A DNA stretch of 64,000 nucleotides from JAAZCI01 sp046462535. Lineage in GTDB: Bacteria; Pseudomonadota; Gammaproteobacteria; Cardiobacteriales; Wohlfahrtiimonadaceae. Positions within the stretch are counted from its first letter, which is position 1; each line of letters opens with the position of its first letter. The notes under the pieces were generated by a model, which had not been told where the DNA came from, did not search any database, and saw nothing but the letters and a program-made list of their open reading frames with translations. Made by a program: the position numbers and the translations under genes. The stretch lies in assembly GCA_046462535.1 (NCBI GenBank), contig JBKGVF010000020.1, positions 124,001-188,000 of the forward strand. Reading direction: 5' to 3'. Shown here in pieces: positions 50,015 to 59,361 of the stretch.

Positions 50015-51265
50015 CTAGAGCAGATGCTCATGGGTAATCAGGGAAAATCCTGAGAGCTCCTCATCAAACTCTTTACCAAAAGCGATAACTTTAAAGCGCT
50101 CCCCCATCGACTCTGGTGAGATAAGCTCCTGAGTCGCTTTTGAGATCTGAAACCACTCTAAATCACTCTCCCGATTATGATACGCTTCCTCAAGAAGGGT
50201 TTGTAGTCCGGCCCCTAGAAGAAAGAAGCTTTGAGTCGTATATCCTAAAAAGTCGAGCCCTAAATCTAACCCTACCTCCGCTACTTGGCTAAAGTTGACA
50301 TTTGCCGTTAGATCTTGCAAGCCAGGGTAGATATAGAAATTCTCGTGGGCATGATGTTTAAGATGGGCTAAGAGTGTGCCACTATTACGCTCTGGTCGAT
50401 AATACTCCCGCTCCTCATAACCATAATCGATAAAGAGGGCTGCACCTCGCTCCATTGTGCTAAAGAGTGAAGCAAACCACTTCTCAAAAATAGCACAATA
50501 CTCACTCTGATACCCCTCCATAAAGGTAATACCATTCTCCCGTTGCGTTGCAATAAATGCCCTTAACGCCTCATCAGCAGGACGCAGCTGTGACACAAAC
50601 TGTAACTCTCTGCGCTCATCATCCTGCTTAAGCCCTACATCAATATAGTGAGGGGCTCCCTGATGAATAGTAAAACGCTCTACAGTAAGCGCATCAATTA
50701 CCTCATTTGCTAAAATAACCCCTTGCCATGCCATTTGTGGAGGATTATCGAGCCACTCTACCTGCTCAATATACTCTGGTAAGGCCGCGACAATCGTCTC
50801 TCGCTGTATAGCTCGAAGATGGGGGGAGCGCTCCAAAATAGTATAACGCTTAGGCAGTTGCTGCTGCTGTTTAAGGTGGAGCAAAATATCCTTTGCCATT
50901 GTCCCATCACCAGCGCCGATCTCTAAGATAATAGGCTCCGTTAACTGAGGGAGAATCTCTAATAGCTGATTGGCTAAGGTGAACGAGAAGTATGGAGAGA
51001 TTAAGGGCGCTGTGATAAAGTCCCCTTCTGCCCCAAAGACCGGGAGCGATCCCGTGTAGTAACCAAGCTCCGGATGATAGAGCGCCATCTCAAAAAATTG
51101 AGAGAAAGGGATAGCTCCTCCATTCTTCTCCATAGCCTCAATAATCTCAAAAGCCAATGCTTCTGAACGGGCTCTCTCATCAGCAGAGGGTTTTGGAAGC
51201 GTTCCCTCACTCAAACCTGGACGTTTTACCCCCTCATATAGGGCATTTAATTGACAAAGACTCAT
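50015..51265 (-). CDS. MidA/NDUFAF7-family methyltransferase
   Basis: A 416-residue SAM-dependent methyltransferase of the MidA (DUF185) family. NDUFAF7, the eukaryotic member, dimethylates an arginine of complex I subunit NDUFS2. Motifs seen: GAIPFSQFFEMALYHPELGYY near 50, GDFITAPLISPYF near 83, SAM loop LEIGAGDGTMA near 115, LANEVIDAL near 187, and ALFIDYGYEEREYY near 295. The start is one base after the stop of the lipoprotein gene, so the two are co-translated. The bacterial substrate is unknown. Confidence 0.85.
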   Translation of the reverse strand: MSLCQLNALYEGVKRPGLSEGTLPKPSADERARSEALAFEIIEAMEKNGGAIPFSQFFEMALYHPELGYYTGSLPVFGAEGDFITAPLISPYFSFTLANQLLEILPQLTEPIILEIGAGDGTMAKDILLHLKQQQQLPKRYTILERSPHLRAIQRETIVAALPEYIEQVEWLDNPPQMAWQGVILANEVIDALTVERFTIHQGAPHYIDVGLKQDDERRELQFVSQLRPADEALRAFIATQRENGITFMEGYQSEYCAIFEKWFASLFSTMERGAALFIDYGYEEREYYRPERNSGTLLAHLKHHAHENFYIYPGLQDLTANVNFSQVAEVGLDLGLDFLGYTTQSFFLLGAGLQTLLEEAYHNRESDLEWFQISKATQELISPESMGERFKVIAFGKEFDEELSGFSLITHEHLL

Positions 51266-51266
51266 C

Positions 51267-51542
51267 TTATTGTGTCACCGTACCAAAGCCACCAGCACGG
51301 CGATTGACAGTTACCTCCTGCCCAGGAAAGAGCTCTTGAGGCTCTTTAAGCACAACAGTAAAGTGCTCCCCTTCCCGATTAATTAATCCGATCTCTTGAT
51401 GCCCCTCATCATTAAGAACAAGAGTGGTAATAGTCCCCTCTCCTCGATAAGCAGCCTGCTGATCCTCTGGGAGATTAGCTGAAGCACATCCCACAATAAA
51501 AAGAAGAAGAATCGGTATAATCATTGTTCTAAACTGCTGCAT
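51267..51542 (-). CDS. Small putative lipoprotein
   Basis: A 91-residue protein with a signal sequence and lipobox (LLFIVGCAS, Cys at residue 19). The mature part is about 70 residues, beta-rich, with GEGTITTLVLNDEGHQEIGLINREGEHF and an RRAGGFGTV end, reminiscent of small beta-barrel envelope lipoproteins. GGAGG lies five bases upstream. Function is unknown. Confidence 0.7.
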   Translation of the reverse strand: MQQFRTMIIPILLLFIVGCASANLPEDQQAAYRGEGTITTLVLNDEGHQEIGLINREGEHFTVVLKEPQELFPGQEVTVNRRAGGFGTVTQ

Positions 51543-51615
51543 TCAATCCTCCAGACCTACGCTCTGTATGACCTCTGATGTTATCTAATATTATATTAAC
51601 TCAATACTCAAGCAA

Positions 51616-51657
51616 GAAAAAAGCGCCAATCCCCCTTAATAGGTAGGAATTAGCGCT
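51616..51657 (-). terminator. rhlB terminator
   Basis: On the minus strand AGCGCTAATTCC pairs with GGGGATTGGCGCT (51622-51657, G-U pairs allowed), followed by six U. Confidence 0.85.
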
Positions 51658-51666
51658 CTCACCTCT

Positions 51667-53106
51667 CTATTCATTACTCTGGGTGCGTTCAGCCCCATCA
51701 GTACTCTCTTTTGGTGTTCTACGACGGGGGTTAGGACGACGCACCTTCTGCACCCCATCTTGATTTTGATTCTGCCCCTTCTGATGGTTGCGAGCATCCC
51801 GTCTCATTCGTGGATTACTCTTTCGTTTTACCTCACCATCTCGAGGTTGTGAACGACGCTGGTTACTCGATCGTCGATTATTCGGTCGACGATTGTTACG
51901 AGTATTACGACTACGACGAGGCATCTGTGGCTTTTTAGGCTCAATGAGCAGCTCATCTGTAATCACCTCGACAGGAATCTGCTCTTTAATATAGGCCTCA
52001 ATATCTGGTAGAGAGTAGACATACTCTTCACACGCAAATGAGATGGCAACCCCCTCCTCCCCAGCACGAGCTGTTCGCCCAATACGATGAACATAATCCT
52101 CAACATCCTGAGGAAGATCATAGTTAATGACATGGGTCACATCTGCAATATGGAGTCCGCGGGCAGCAACATCAGTCGCTACCATAATGGAGAGGCGCCC
52201 CTCCTTAAAATCCTCTAAGAGTGCCTCACGACGATTCTGTCGCACATCACCTGAGAGAGCAGCTGCCCGATAATCATTAGCCCGCAAATAACGATAGATT
52301 AGATCCACCGTTTGACGTGTATTAGCAAAGATAATGGTACGCTCAGGCGCCTTCTCCTTAAGAAGACCGAAGAGAAGCTTAATCTTCTCATCCGAACCCA
52401 CATGGTAGAGGGTCTGCTCAATTCGCTCACCTGTCACCTGCTCAGGCTCTATCTGTACCTGTTCAGGATCATTCATATGCTCATAGGCAAGCTCTAAGAC
52501 TCGTTGAGAAAAGGTTGCTGAAAAGAGCATATTGCGGCGCTGCTCAGCAGGGGGCATCTGCCGCATAAGATAACGGATATCATTAATAAATCCTAAATCA
52601 AACATCCGATCAGCCTCATCGAGTACTAAAACCTCTATATTACGAAGACTAAGTAGACGTTGCTTATAAAAATCGAGAATCCGCCCCACTGTACCAATAA
52701 CAATATCTGCTCCCGCCTCTAGCTGCTCTTTTTGCCCTCCATATCCGGCACCACCATAGAGTAGAGCATACTTTAATCCTGTATAAGCCCCCAACATCTT
52801 CGCATCATCATAGATCTGCAATGCTAACTCTCGGGTAGGAGCAATAATGAGTGCGTACGGCCCTTTTCGATCTTCAGGAACCGGAACAGTCATTAAGTGA
52901 TGGAGCGTTGCTAACAGGAAGGCTGCTGTTTTCCCTGTTCCTGTCTGGGCCTGACCTGTAATATCTTTACCAGCAAGGAGTTTAGGTAAACTCTTCTCCT
53001 GTATCGAGGTACAGTAAATGTAGCCATTATCTTCTAGACTCTCTTGTAACGATTGATGAAGCTCTAAATCGGTAAACTTTGTTGCGGTAAGATGCGGTTT
53101 TCCCAT
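51667..53106 (-). CDS. rhlB: ATP-dependent RNA helicase RhlB
   Basis: A 479-residue DEAD-box helicase. Q motif region (SIQEKSLP), motif I AQTGTGKT near 56, motif II VLDEADRMFD near 160, motif III SATFS near 195, and motif VI HRIGRTARAGEEG near 340. The N-terminal HLTATKFTDLELH is the RhlB opening. Divergence from trxA is the E. coli arrangement and supports the assignment over RhlE/SrmB. The C-terminus is a long Arg/Asn-rich low-complexity tail (about residues 400-479), which in E. coli contacts RNA. Likely a degradosome component. Confidence 0.92.
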   Translation of the reverse strand: MGKPHLTATKFTDLELHQSLQESLEDNGYIYCTSIQEKSLPKLLAGKDITGQAQTGTGKTAAFLLATLHHLMTVPVPEDRKGPYALIIAPTRELALQIYDDAKMLGAYTGLKYALLYGGAGYGGQKEQLEAGADIVIGTVGRILDFYKQRLLSLRNIEVLVLDEADRMFDLGFINDIRYLMRQMPPAEQRRNMLFSATFSQRVLELAYEHMNDPEQVQIEPEQVTGERIEQTLYHVGSDEKIKLLFGLLKEKAPERTIIFANTRQTVDLIYRYLRANDYRAAALSGDVRQNRREALLEDFKEGRLSIMVATDVAARGLHIADVTHVINYDLPQDVEDYVHRIGRTARAGEEGVAISFACEEYVYSLPDIEAYIKEQIPVEVITDELLIEPKKPQMPRRSRNTRNNRRPNNRRSSNQRRSQPRDGEVKRKSNPRMRRDARNHQKGQNQNQDGVQKVRRPNPRRRTPKESTDGAERTQSNE

Positions 53107-53302
53107 AATTGTTATAATAACCTGCCTGTTAATTGCATTAATTTGCTGATAGTAAAAAATTGTTATGATGGATATTTAAATCTTTAAAAGGGTCTATCTT
53201 GTTATTTACCCTCTTATCAGTTTAAATATAGCTTATACATTATCTTCATTTTACAAGATAATTCCAACTAATTTAGTAACGACTATTTAGGAGCAGACTC
53301 AA

Positions 53303-53626
53303 ATGAGCAAAATTATTGACGCAACCGATGCCACCTTCAATACTGAAGTAGCTGAAGCAGATCTTCCTGTACTTGTTGATTTTTGGGCAGACTGGTGTAT
53401 GCCATGCCGTATGGTTGGTCCCATCGTTGAACAGATCGCTGAAGAGTATGATGGAAAGCTAAAGGTAGTTAAGCTTGATGTCCAAAACAACCAAGAGACC
53501 GCTGTTAAATTCCAGATCCGTGGTATTCCTGCCCTTATGATCTTCAAGGGGGGTAAGATTGTTGGTCAGCATGTTGGTGCATTAAGTAAAGATCAGTTAA
53601 AGCAATTTGTAGATCAACATATCTAA
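53303..53626 (+). CDS. trxA: Thioredoxin with CMPC active site
   Basis: A 107-residue thioredoxin. Everything matches E. coli TrxA in length and position (divergent from rhlB), but the active site reads WCMPC (Cys32 and Cys35), where the canonical motif is WCGPC. The codons TGT-ATG-CCA-TGC make the Met clear. The FQIRGIPALMIFK cis-Pro loop is intact near residue 73. GGAGC is ten bases upstream. The altered dipeptide should shift redox potential. It is followed by a clean terminator. Confidence 0.95.
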   Translation: MSKIIDATDATFNTEVAEADLPVLVDFWADWCMPCRMVGPIVEQIAEEYDGKLKVVKLDVQNNQETAVKFQIRGIPALMIFKGGKIVGQHVGALSKDQLKQFVDQHI

Positions 53627-53688
53627 TCTCTGCACCTATCTCAGTGCGCTGAATCGATAATCTTCTACAAAGAGTATAATATTAGTAG

Positions 53689-53722
53689 ATAGGCGATCTT
53701 AATACATCGCCTATTTTCTTTT
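53689..53722 (+). terminator. trxA terminator
   Basis: ATAGGCGAT and ATCGCCTAT (53689-53697 and 53706-53714) with TTTCTTTTT. Confidence 0.88.
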
Positions 53723-53764
53723 TGTAAATCTTTAACCTGATGCTATAGAAGGGAGTAACTTAAT

Positions 53765-54866
53765 ATGGATGCGATTAACGCACACTACCACCGAATTGAT
53801 GATTTAACCGAACGTACCGAGCAGCTACGGAGGTATCTTTGAGTACGATCAGAAGTCTGAACGTCTTACAGAAGTCTTAATGGAGCTAGAGGATCCTAAC
53901 CTCTGGAGTGATGATCCTGAGCGAGCCCAAAAATTAGGGCAAGAGCGGGCTACTCTTGATCAGTTTATCACTGGTATGAAGCAACTTACTCAGGGGCTCT
54001 CCGATACCAAGGAGCTATTAGAGTTAGCTGAAATGGAGGAGGATCAAGAGACGCTCACCTTGATTGAAGCAGATCTCGATCGATATCAGAAGGTAGTAGA
54101 GCAATTTGAATTCCAACGAATGTTCTCAGGAGAGCTTGATGAGAATAATGCCTTCTTAACCATACAAGCTGGCGCTGGTGGAACCGAGGCACAAGATTGG
54201 GCATCGATGCTGCTGCGCATGTATCTACGCTGGGGGGAGGAGAAGGGTTTTAAAACAGAGATATTAGAGGAGTCTGCCGGTGATGTTGCAGGTGTCAAAT
54301 CAGCAACAGTCCAATTTATTGGGCCCTATGCTTATGGTTGGCTACGCACAGAGACTGGAGTCCATCGCTTAGTGCGAAAATCACCCTTCGACTCCAACAA
54401 TAAACGCCATACCTCATTTACCTCAATCTTTGTCTCCCCAGAGATTGATGAGAATATCGAGATTGAGATCGATCCATCTGATCTACGCTTTGATCTCTAC
54501 CGTGCATCGGGAGCTGGTGGACAACATGTTAACGTTACCGAATCTGCAGTCCGTATTACCCATATTCCCACAGGCATTGTGACCCAGTGTCAAAATGAGC
54601 GTTCACAACATCGCAACCGAGAAACCGCAATGAATCAGATGCGCTCTCGACTCTATGAATTAGAGCTGCAAAAGCGACGAGAAAAGGCAGATCTTCAAGA
54701 GGATAATAAAGCAGATGTCGGTTGGGGCTCCCAGATTCGCTCCTATGTCTTAGATCAAGCAAGAATACGGGATGTACGCACCGGCCATGAGAGCGGTAAT
54801 ACACAAGCTGTGCTCGATGGTGACCTTGATCCCTTTATAGAAGCGAGTCTAAAAATGGGACTCTAA
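53765..54866 (+). CDS. prfB: Peptide chain release factor 2, programmed frameshift
   Basis: A 366-residue RF2 made from two frames. Codons 1-25 run from ATG 53765 to CTT, followed by an in-frame TGA (53840-53842) that is bypassed by a +1 shift into the main frame from 53841. The TGA is codon 26, exactly as in E. coli. GGQ is in the GAGGQHVN loop near residue 250, and the SPF codon-recognition motif is KSPFDSN near 205. Length matches E. coli RF2 (365). It is not a pseudogene. The frameshift lets RF2 control its own level. Confidence 0.95.
53828..53842 (+). promoter_or_regulatory. prfB +1 recoding site
   Basis: CGGAGG-TAT-CTT-TGA-G: an internal ribosome-site-like GGAGG three bases before the slippery CTT and the TGA stop. 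This is the conserved RF2 autoregulatory module. When RF2 is scarce, the ribosome slips forward on CTT. Confidence 0.93.
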
Positions 54867-54947
54867 ACCTGTAAAGGAATTCTCCCCTACCCCTTAACAG
54901 TTAGGAGTTTGTAGCGTAGAATCAATATTAAAGCACTATAATATAAG

Positions 54948-54975
54948 GGGCGGTAATACCGCCCTTTTCTTCACC
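54948..54975 (+). terminator. prfB terminator
   Basis: GGGCGGT and ACCGCCC (54948-54954 and 54958-54964), seven-base GC-rich stem, triloop, then TTTTCTT. Confidence 0.85.
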
Positions 54976-55006
54976 CTATTCACATCTATTACTAAAAATA
55001 TATTAT

Positions 55007-56293
55007 ATGAACAGAGAAAATAACCCCTATAATACCCCTTGGTACTACGGCTGGACCATTGTCTTCTCCGCTGCCCTCTTAACGATGATTACCGTGGGCA
55101 TGCGCATGAGTATCGGCCCATTTTTAACCCCTATGAGTGAGGGGTTAGGCATTAGTCGCACCTACCTCTCAAATGTCATCGCTCTAGGAATGATGATGTA
55201 TGGAATTGGAATGCCGATTGCCGGCTACTTTGTTGCTCGACGCGGCACCCGATTTGTGCTCATTGTGGGGGCAATTATTGTTGCAACCTCCCTTATCTGG
55301 ACCGTCAAAGCGGGAACAGGTTTTGGCTTTACTATGGCTTATGGCGTTCTACTCTCTCTTGGACTTGCCTTTACCAGTCCGGTAGCCTTTACCCAATTAA
55401 TTAGTCGCTGGTTTATTAAGCGGCGCGCAATGGCTCTCCTCTTTCTCTCAACAGGATCGATGGCGGGAATTGCCGTTATGACCCCTCTCTTTAACTATAC
55501 AATAGGGGCCTTTAGCTGGGAGCAGACCCTAATTGGCTACGCGGTAATCTTTGCCGGCCTCACTCTATTGGTGGCTTTTCTTATTATTCGTGGTACACCC
55601 CCCCAATATAGTGATTTAGCTGCTGAGGATATCGCCGAGTATGAGGCTCTCGAAGCAGCCCGCAAGGCTCGCATGAGTGGCCCTACCTTTACCCTAAAAG
55701 AGGTCATTCGCACCAAGCCCTTCTGGCTTATCTGTATTGGCATCTTCTCGTGCGGTTTTAGTATGAATCTTCTCGGAACCCATGCTGTTCCTATGTTAGT
55801 GGATCACCATTTCCCCAAGAATATCGCCTCATTTGGGGTGAGCCTAATTGGCTTAACTGCGATCTTTAGTACCGTTGCACTTGGTCGCATCGCCGCCCGC
55901 GTAGAGCATCGCCTCCTCCTAGTTGCTATCTACCTTGTACGGGGTATTGCCTTCTTCGGTCTCGTTGCGGTTATGGAACCATGGCAACTCTATTCAGTAG
56001 CAATTATTGGTGGTTTGGTTTGGGCTGGAAATATGGGCATCTCATCCGGTATGTTGGCAGATATCTATGGAGCCCAAATTGTCGGAATGCTCTATGGTTG
56101 GGCATTTGTCGGGCATCAGATTGGTGCTACCTTTGCCACTTGGTTAGGAGGGTGGGGCTACGTTAACTACGATACCCATTGGATCTCATTTGGTGCAGCA
56201 GGCCTCTTTCTCTTCATTGGCTCCTTTGCTTCCTATCTCCTACCGAATCGTCGCGATTATGCCGCATCTATTAAAGAGATTCGCCCCACATAA
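55007..56293 (+). CDS. MFS transporter, OFA/monocarboxylate-like
   Basis: A 428-residue 12-helix major facilitator of the OFA/monocarboxylate-like group. It opens with YYGWTIVFSAALLTM, typical of that family. SRWFIKRRAMALLFLSTGSMAG near residue 132 and a long hydrophilic central loop (about 200-235) follow. Substrate unknown, possibly a small organic acid. It is a single gene with its own terminator. Confidence 0.8.
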   Translation: MNRENNPYNTPWYYGWTIVFSAALLTMITVGMRMSIGPFLTPMSEGLGISRTYLSNVIALGMMMYGIGMPIAGYFVARRGTRFVLIVGAIIVATSLIWTVKAGTGFGFTMAYGVLLSLGLAFTSPVAFTQLISRWFIKRRAMALLFLSTGSMAGIAVMTPLFNYTIGAFSWEQTLIGYAVIFAGLTLLVAFLIIRGTPPQYSDLAAEDIAEYEALEAARKARMSGPTFTLKEVIRTKPFWLICIGIFSCGFSMNLLGTHAVPMLVDHHFPKNIASFGVSLIGLTAIFSTVALGRIAARVEHRLLLVAIYLVRGIAFFGLVAVMEPWQLYSVAIIGGLVWAGNMGISSGMLADIYGAQIVGMLYGWAFVGHQIGATFATWLGGWGYVNYDTHWISFGAAGLFLFIGSFASYLLPNRRDYAASIKEIRPT

Positions 56294-56315
56294 ATAGAGA
56301 GTCACCGAGTAGAAA

Positions 56316-56351
56316 GAGTGGATCTAACCCCCTTAGATCCACTCGATTTTA
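56316..56351 (+). terminator. Terminator of the MFS gene
   Basis: GAGTGGATCTAA and TTAGATCCACTC (56316-56327 and 56333-56344), a perfect 12-base stem with a CCCCC loop, then GATTTTA. Confidence 0.85.
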
Positions 56352-56393
56352 TGGTATGATCATTCCTTTCGCCCCTTAAGTAATGGAGTCATC

Positions 56394-57749
56394 ATGAGTA
56401 GAGTACGAACACAATTTATCTGTAAAGAGTGTGGCGCTATTGCACAAAAATGGGCAGGGCAATGCCTTGAATGCCGCGCTTGGAACTCTATTGACGAGGT
56501 GATTCTCGATCAGACCCCCACTCGCCTCTCTGGCTACTCAGGCAGTGCAGGTAGTGAAGGGGTTCAGCTCTTAAGTGACGTTAAAAAAGAGCAGCATGAG
56601 CGCTTCTCCACAGGATTAAATGAACTCGATCGCGTTCTTGGTGGTGGATTAGTACATGGTTCGGTGGTATTAATCGGTGGCGATCCTGGAATTGGAAAAT
56701 CTACCATTCTTCTTCAAACGATGGCTCATCTTAGTCAGAAAAATAATGTCCTCTATGTAACAGGAGAGGAATCCCCCAGCCAGATCGCTCTTCGCGCTGA
56801 GCGCCTTCAAGTTAGTGGGGAACGGGTCAAGCTTCTCTCCGAAACTTCAGTTGAAAAGATAATCCATATCGCCACCCCTCTTAAAGTGGATGTAATGGTT
56901 ATCGACTCTATTCAGACAATTTTTACAGAGAATCTCAATTCAGCACCAGGTAATGTCTCCCAAGTACGTGAGAGTACCGCCCTTTTAACACGGTTTGCAA
57001 AGCGGACAGGAACCTCAATCTTTCTGGTAGGACACGTTACTAAAGAGGGAGCTATCGCAGGCCCTCGAGTATTAGAACATATGGTCGATAGCGTGCTCTA
57101 CTTTGAAGGGGAGGTCGACTCGCGCTTCCGCATTATGCGCTCATACAAAAATCGCTTCGGCCCTGTCAATGAGATCGGTGTCTTTGCAATGACTGATCTT
57201 GGACTTCATCCCATTAATAATCCCTCAGCGATCTTTCTCTCCCGCCAACAAGAGCCTAGCTCGGGGAGTGTTATTATGGTTACTCGTGAAGGAACACGCC
57301 CCCTTCTTATTGAGATTCAATCATTAGTCGATGATTCTTTAGGCAGTCAGCCCCGTCGTGTGACACTCGGTATTGAGCAAAATCGTCTAACCATGTTGCT
57401 AGCAGTGCTCCATCGTCACGCCGGGATCGCGATGATGGATCAAGATGTCTATGTCAATGCAGTTGGGGGTGTTAAAGTTACAGAAACCGCTTCCGACCTT
57501 GCCGTCTTAGCTGCCGCATACTCTAGCTTTAAAGATACTATTCTCCCCAGAAATCTTATTGTTTTTGGTGAGGTAGGACTCGCAGGGGAGGTGCGCCCAG
57601 TTCCTCATGGGGAAGAGCGCTTAAAAGAGGCTGTTAAACATGGTTTCACTCAAGCGATAGTACCAAAAGCAAATCTTCCTAAACGCCCTATTGAAGGAAT
57701 GCAGGCGATGGGAGTCTCTAAGATCTCTGAATTGATCGATCTACTTTAA
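56394..57749 (+). CDS. radA: DNA repair protein RadA
   Basis: A 451-residue RecA-like branch-migration protein. The N-terminal zinc finger is C-x2-C...C-x2-C (residues 9-26). Walker A GGDPGIGKST is near 98, the RadA-specific KNRFG motif near 257, and a Lon-protease-like C-terminal domain is present. Length is typical (E. coli 460). Its last four bases overlap the convergent gene of unknown function. Confidence 0.96.
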   Translation: MSRVRTQFICKECGAIAQKWAGQCLECRAWNSIDEVILDQTPTRLSGYSGSAGSEGVQLLSDVKKEQHERFSTGLNELDRVLGGGLVHGSVVLIGGDPGIGKSTILLQTMAHLSQKNNVLYVTGEESPSQIALRAERLQVSGERVKLLSETSVEKIIHIATPLKVDVMVIDSIQTIFTENLNSAPGNVSQVRESTALLTRFAKRTGTSIFLVGHVTKEGAIAGPRVLEHMVDSVLYFEGEVDSRFRIMRSYKNRFGPVNEIGVFAMTDLGLHPINNPSAIFLSRQQEPSSGSVIMVTREGTRPLLIEIQSLVDDSLGSQPRRVTLGIEQNRLTMLLAVLHRHAGIAMMDQDVYVNAVGGVKVTETASDLAVLAAAYSSFKDTILPRNLIVFGEVGLAGEVRPVPHGEERLKEAVKHGFTQAIVPKANLPKRPIEGMQAMGVSKISELIDLL

Positions 57750-58840
57750 TCATCTAATGCTCGTAGATAGAGATGCTGGTTATAGAGGATTCGCTGAACA
57801 TTCTCCTCAAAACCTAATAAAATCGGTTTTAGCGGGTGGTGATGATTGATAACAGGATTTAAGAAACGATTAAATCGGACAAAACGTCCCCCTATATGGG
57901 GCGTAGCATCTGTAAGGGGAATGCCATAAAGCCCCTCCCCTAAAAGAGAGTGCTTAAAGCTATTAGAGAGTGAGTTAATAAGATCAAGCCAACCTGCCCC
58001 GCTCCGCCGTCTCTTCTCCCATATCCGTCGAAGCTTCCCCTTCTTGTAGTGGGGAATACGGCGATGCACCCACACGCTGTTGGGATCAAATGCAAACCAG
58101 ACCCCCTTTGAAGCCGGCTCTTTAAGCGGTTTTGGTGGTGCTGATGGAGGATCACCAATAATAATGCGAGCAATCGAATCCTCAACTCTCTCCAAATTAA
58201 GAAACTTCCCCACCTCGTTATATTTGATGTGGGGCTCCCGCTGAAGCCTATCAGAATGCGTTAATATATAGCTCAGTTGCACTAAAGTATCGATAATATG
58301 CCGCATCGCCATAATCCACTCCTCTACGCGTAACCGATAGCGATAGAGCTGAAATCGCTCCCCTCTTCCCTCTTGATATGCTTGCCAAATCCTCTGATAG
58401 AGCTGCTCTATAGCCAGATAACGCTGCTGAATTACTCTAATCTTCTCCACTATTGTCACCACCACAACCTCCACGGCTACACCTGCAATAGGATTCGGAT
58501 AGGGAGGGAAATCGGTAGCTAATATCGGTGCAGGCTGATAGGGTTTCAACAGCTTAGTACGATTATAATAATGGAGATGCCACCACTCCTGCCGCCAGAA
58601 GGACTCCTCTAGAGGGTAAGAATTCAATTGCCACTCCCCATTAATAAAGTAGGGGTAGCCATCTTGACTCTCGCTAGGAGGGGGTAGCTCTGTTGCCGGA
58701 AAGGTACTCTCCTCTTGAAGGGCAAATTGTGGTGCCGATCCGAGATATGCACCCCCTATTGGATCGTAAAAATAGAGCCTTTTTATCACCCTTTCACCTC
58801 TCTCGCATTTCTCCCCTACTCTGATAGACTGAATGACCAT
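57746..58840 (-). CDS. Protein of unknown function with a tail-fibre-like N-terminus
   Basis: I do not recognise this protein (347-364 residues). The N-terminal part (YFYDPIGGAYLGS, then a Pro-rich stretch and DGYPYFINGEWQL) resembles phage tail-fibre-associated proteins. The middle is helical and aromatic-rich, and the C-terminus has short basic clusters. A GTG at 58789, seven bases after AGAGG, is a better start than ATG 58840 and removes 17 residues. No signal peptide or membrane span. It overlaps the radA stop by four bases and diverges from the CoA-binding gene. No other phage genes lie nearby. Confidence 0.55.
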   Translation of the reverse strand: MVIQSIRVGEKCERGERVIKRLYFYDPIGGAYLGSAPQFALQEESTFPATELPPPSESQDGYPYFINGEWQLNSYPLEESFWRQEWWHLHYYNRTKLLKPYQPAPILATDFPPYPNPIAGVAVEVVVVTIVEKIRVIQQRYLAIEQLYQRIWQAYQEGRGERFQLYRYRLRVEEWIMAMRHIIDTLVQLSYILTHSDRLQREPHIKYNEVGKFLNLERVEDSIARIIIGDPPSAPPKPLKEPASKGVWFAFDPNSVWVHRRIPHYKKGKLRRIWEKRRRSGAGWLDLINSLSNSFKHSLLGEGLYGIPLTDATPHIGGRFVRFNRFLNPVINHHHPLKPILLGFEENVQRILYNQHLYLRALDD

Positions 58841-58875
58841 AGTACCATGTAGTAGCGAAAAAGAGAGGTAAGCTA

Positions 58876-59301
58876 ATGAGTTTTCAAAACCCCAGTGATG
58901 AGGAGATTATCTCCATTTTAAAATCAGCTAAAACCATTGCTGTTGTTGGTCTTAGCCCCAAAGAGCATCGCGCAAGCTATCGTGTGGCAGCATTTTGGCA
59001 ATCGAAGGGATGTAAAATCTATCCAGTCAATCCGGCCCATGTAGGGAAAGAGATACTCGGTGAGCCCGTCTACGCCTCGGTAGCAGAGATCCCCGAGCGG
59101 ATCGATATTATCGATCTCTTTCGTCGCAGCGAACTACTTCCAGAAGAGGCTGAAGCAGTTAAAGAGCTGGACTTTGGCTATTTTTGGGCACAGCTAGGAT
59201 TAAGTCATCCTGATGTACCCACCATCTTAGGTGAGCGCTTTAAGGGGCGTATTATTATGGATCGCTGCCCTAAAATTGATTGGGAGGAGCTGATTGGGTA
59301 A
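58876..59301 (+). CDS. CoA-binding domain protein (YccU-like)
   Basis: A 141-residue single Rossmann-like CoA-binding domain. The glycine motif AVVGLSPKEHRASYRVA is near residue 22. KIYPVNPAH near 47, DIIDLFRRSELL near 78 and a C-terminal GRIIMDRCPKIDW near 123 are family hallmarks of YccU proteins. Physiological role is not established. AAAGAGAGG precedes the ATG. Confidence 0.85.
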   Translation: MSFQNPSDEEIISILKSAKTIAVVGLSPKEHRASYRVAAFWQSKGCKIYPVNPAHVGKEILGEPVYASVAEIPERIDIIDLFRRSELLPEEAEAVKELDFGYFWAQLGLSHPDVPTILGERFKGRIIMDRCPKIDWEELIG

Positions 59302-59312
59302 TGCTCGCTCAA

Positions 59313-59340
59313 TAAGAGAGGGGGAGATCTGCCCCCCTTT
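59313..59340. terminator. Hairpin between the CoA-binding gene and exbD
   Basis: GGGGG and CCCCC (59320-59324 and 59332-59336) around AGATCTG, with CTTT on one side. It is short but GC-only, and lies between convergent genes. Confidence 0.45.
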
Positions 59341-59361
59341 ATGTATCCTCTATATTAACTG

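Noticed and set aside
53765..54866. prfB as a frameshifted pseudogene
   Set aside because: The shift occurs exactly at the conserved CTT-TGA recoding site, and the rest of the protein is intact.
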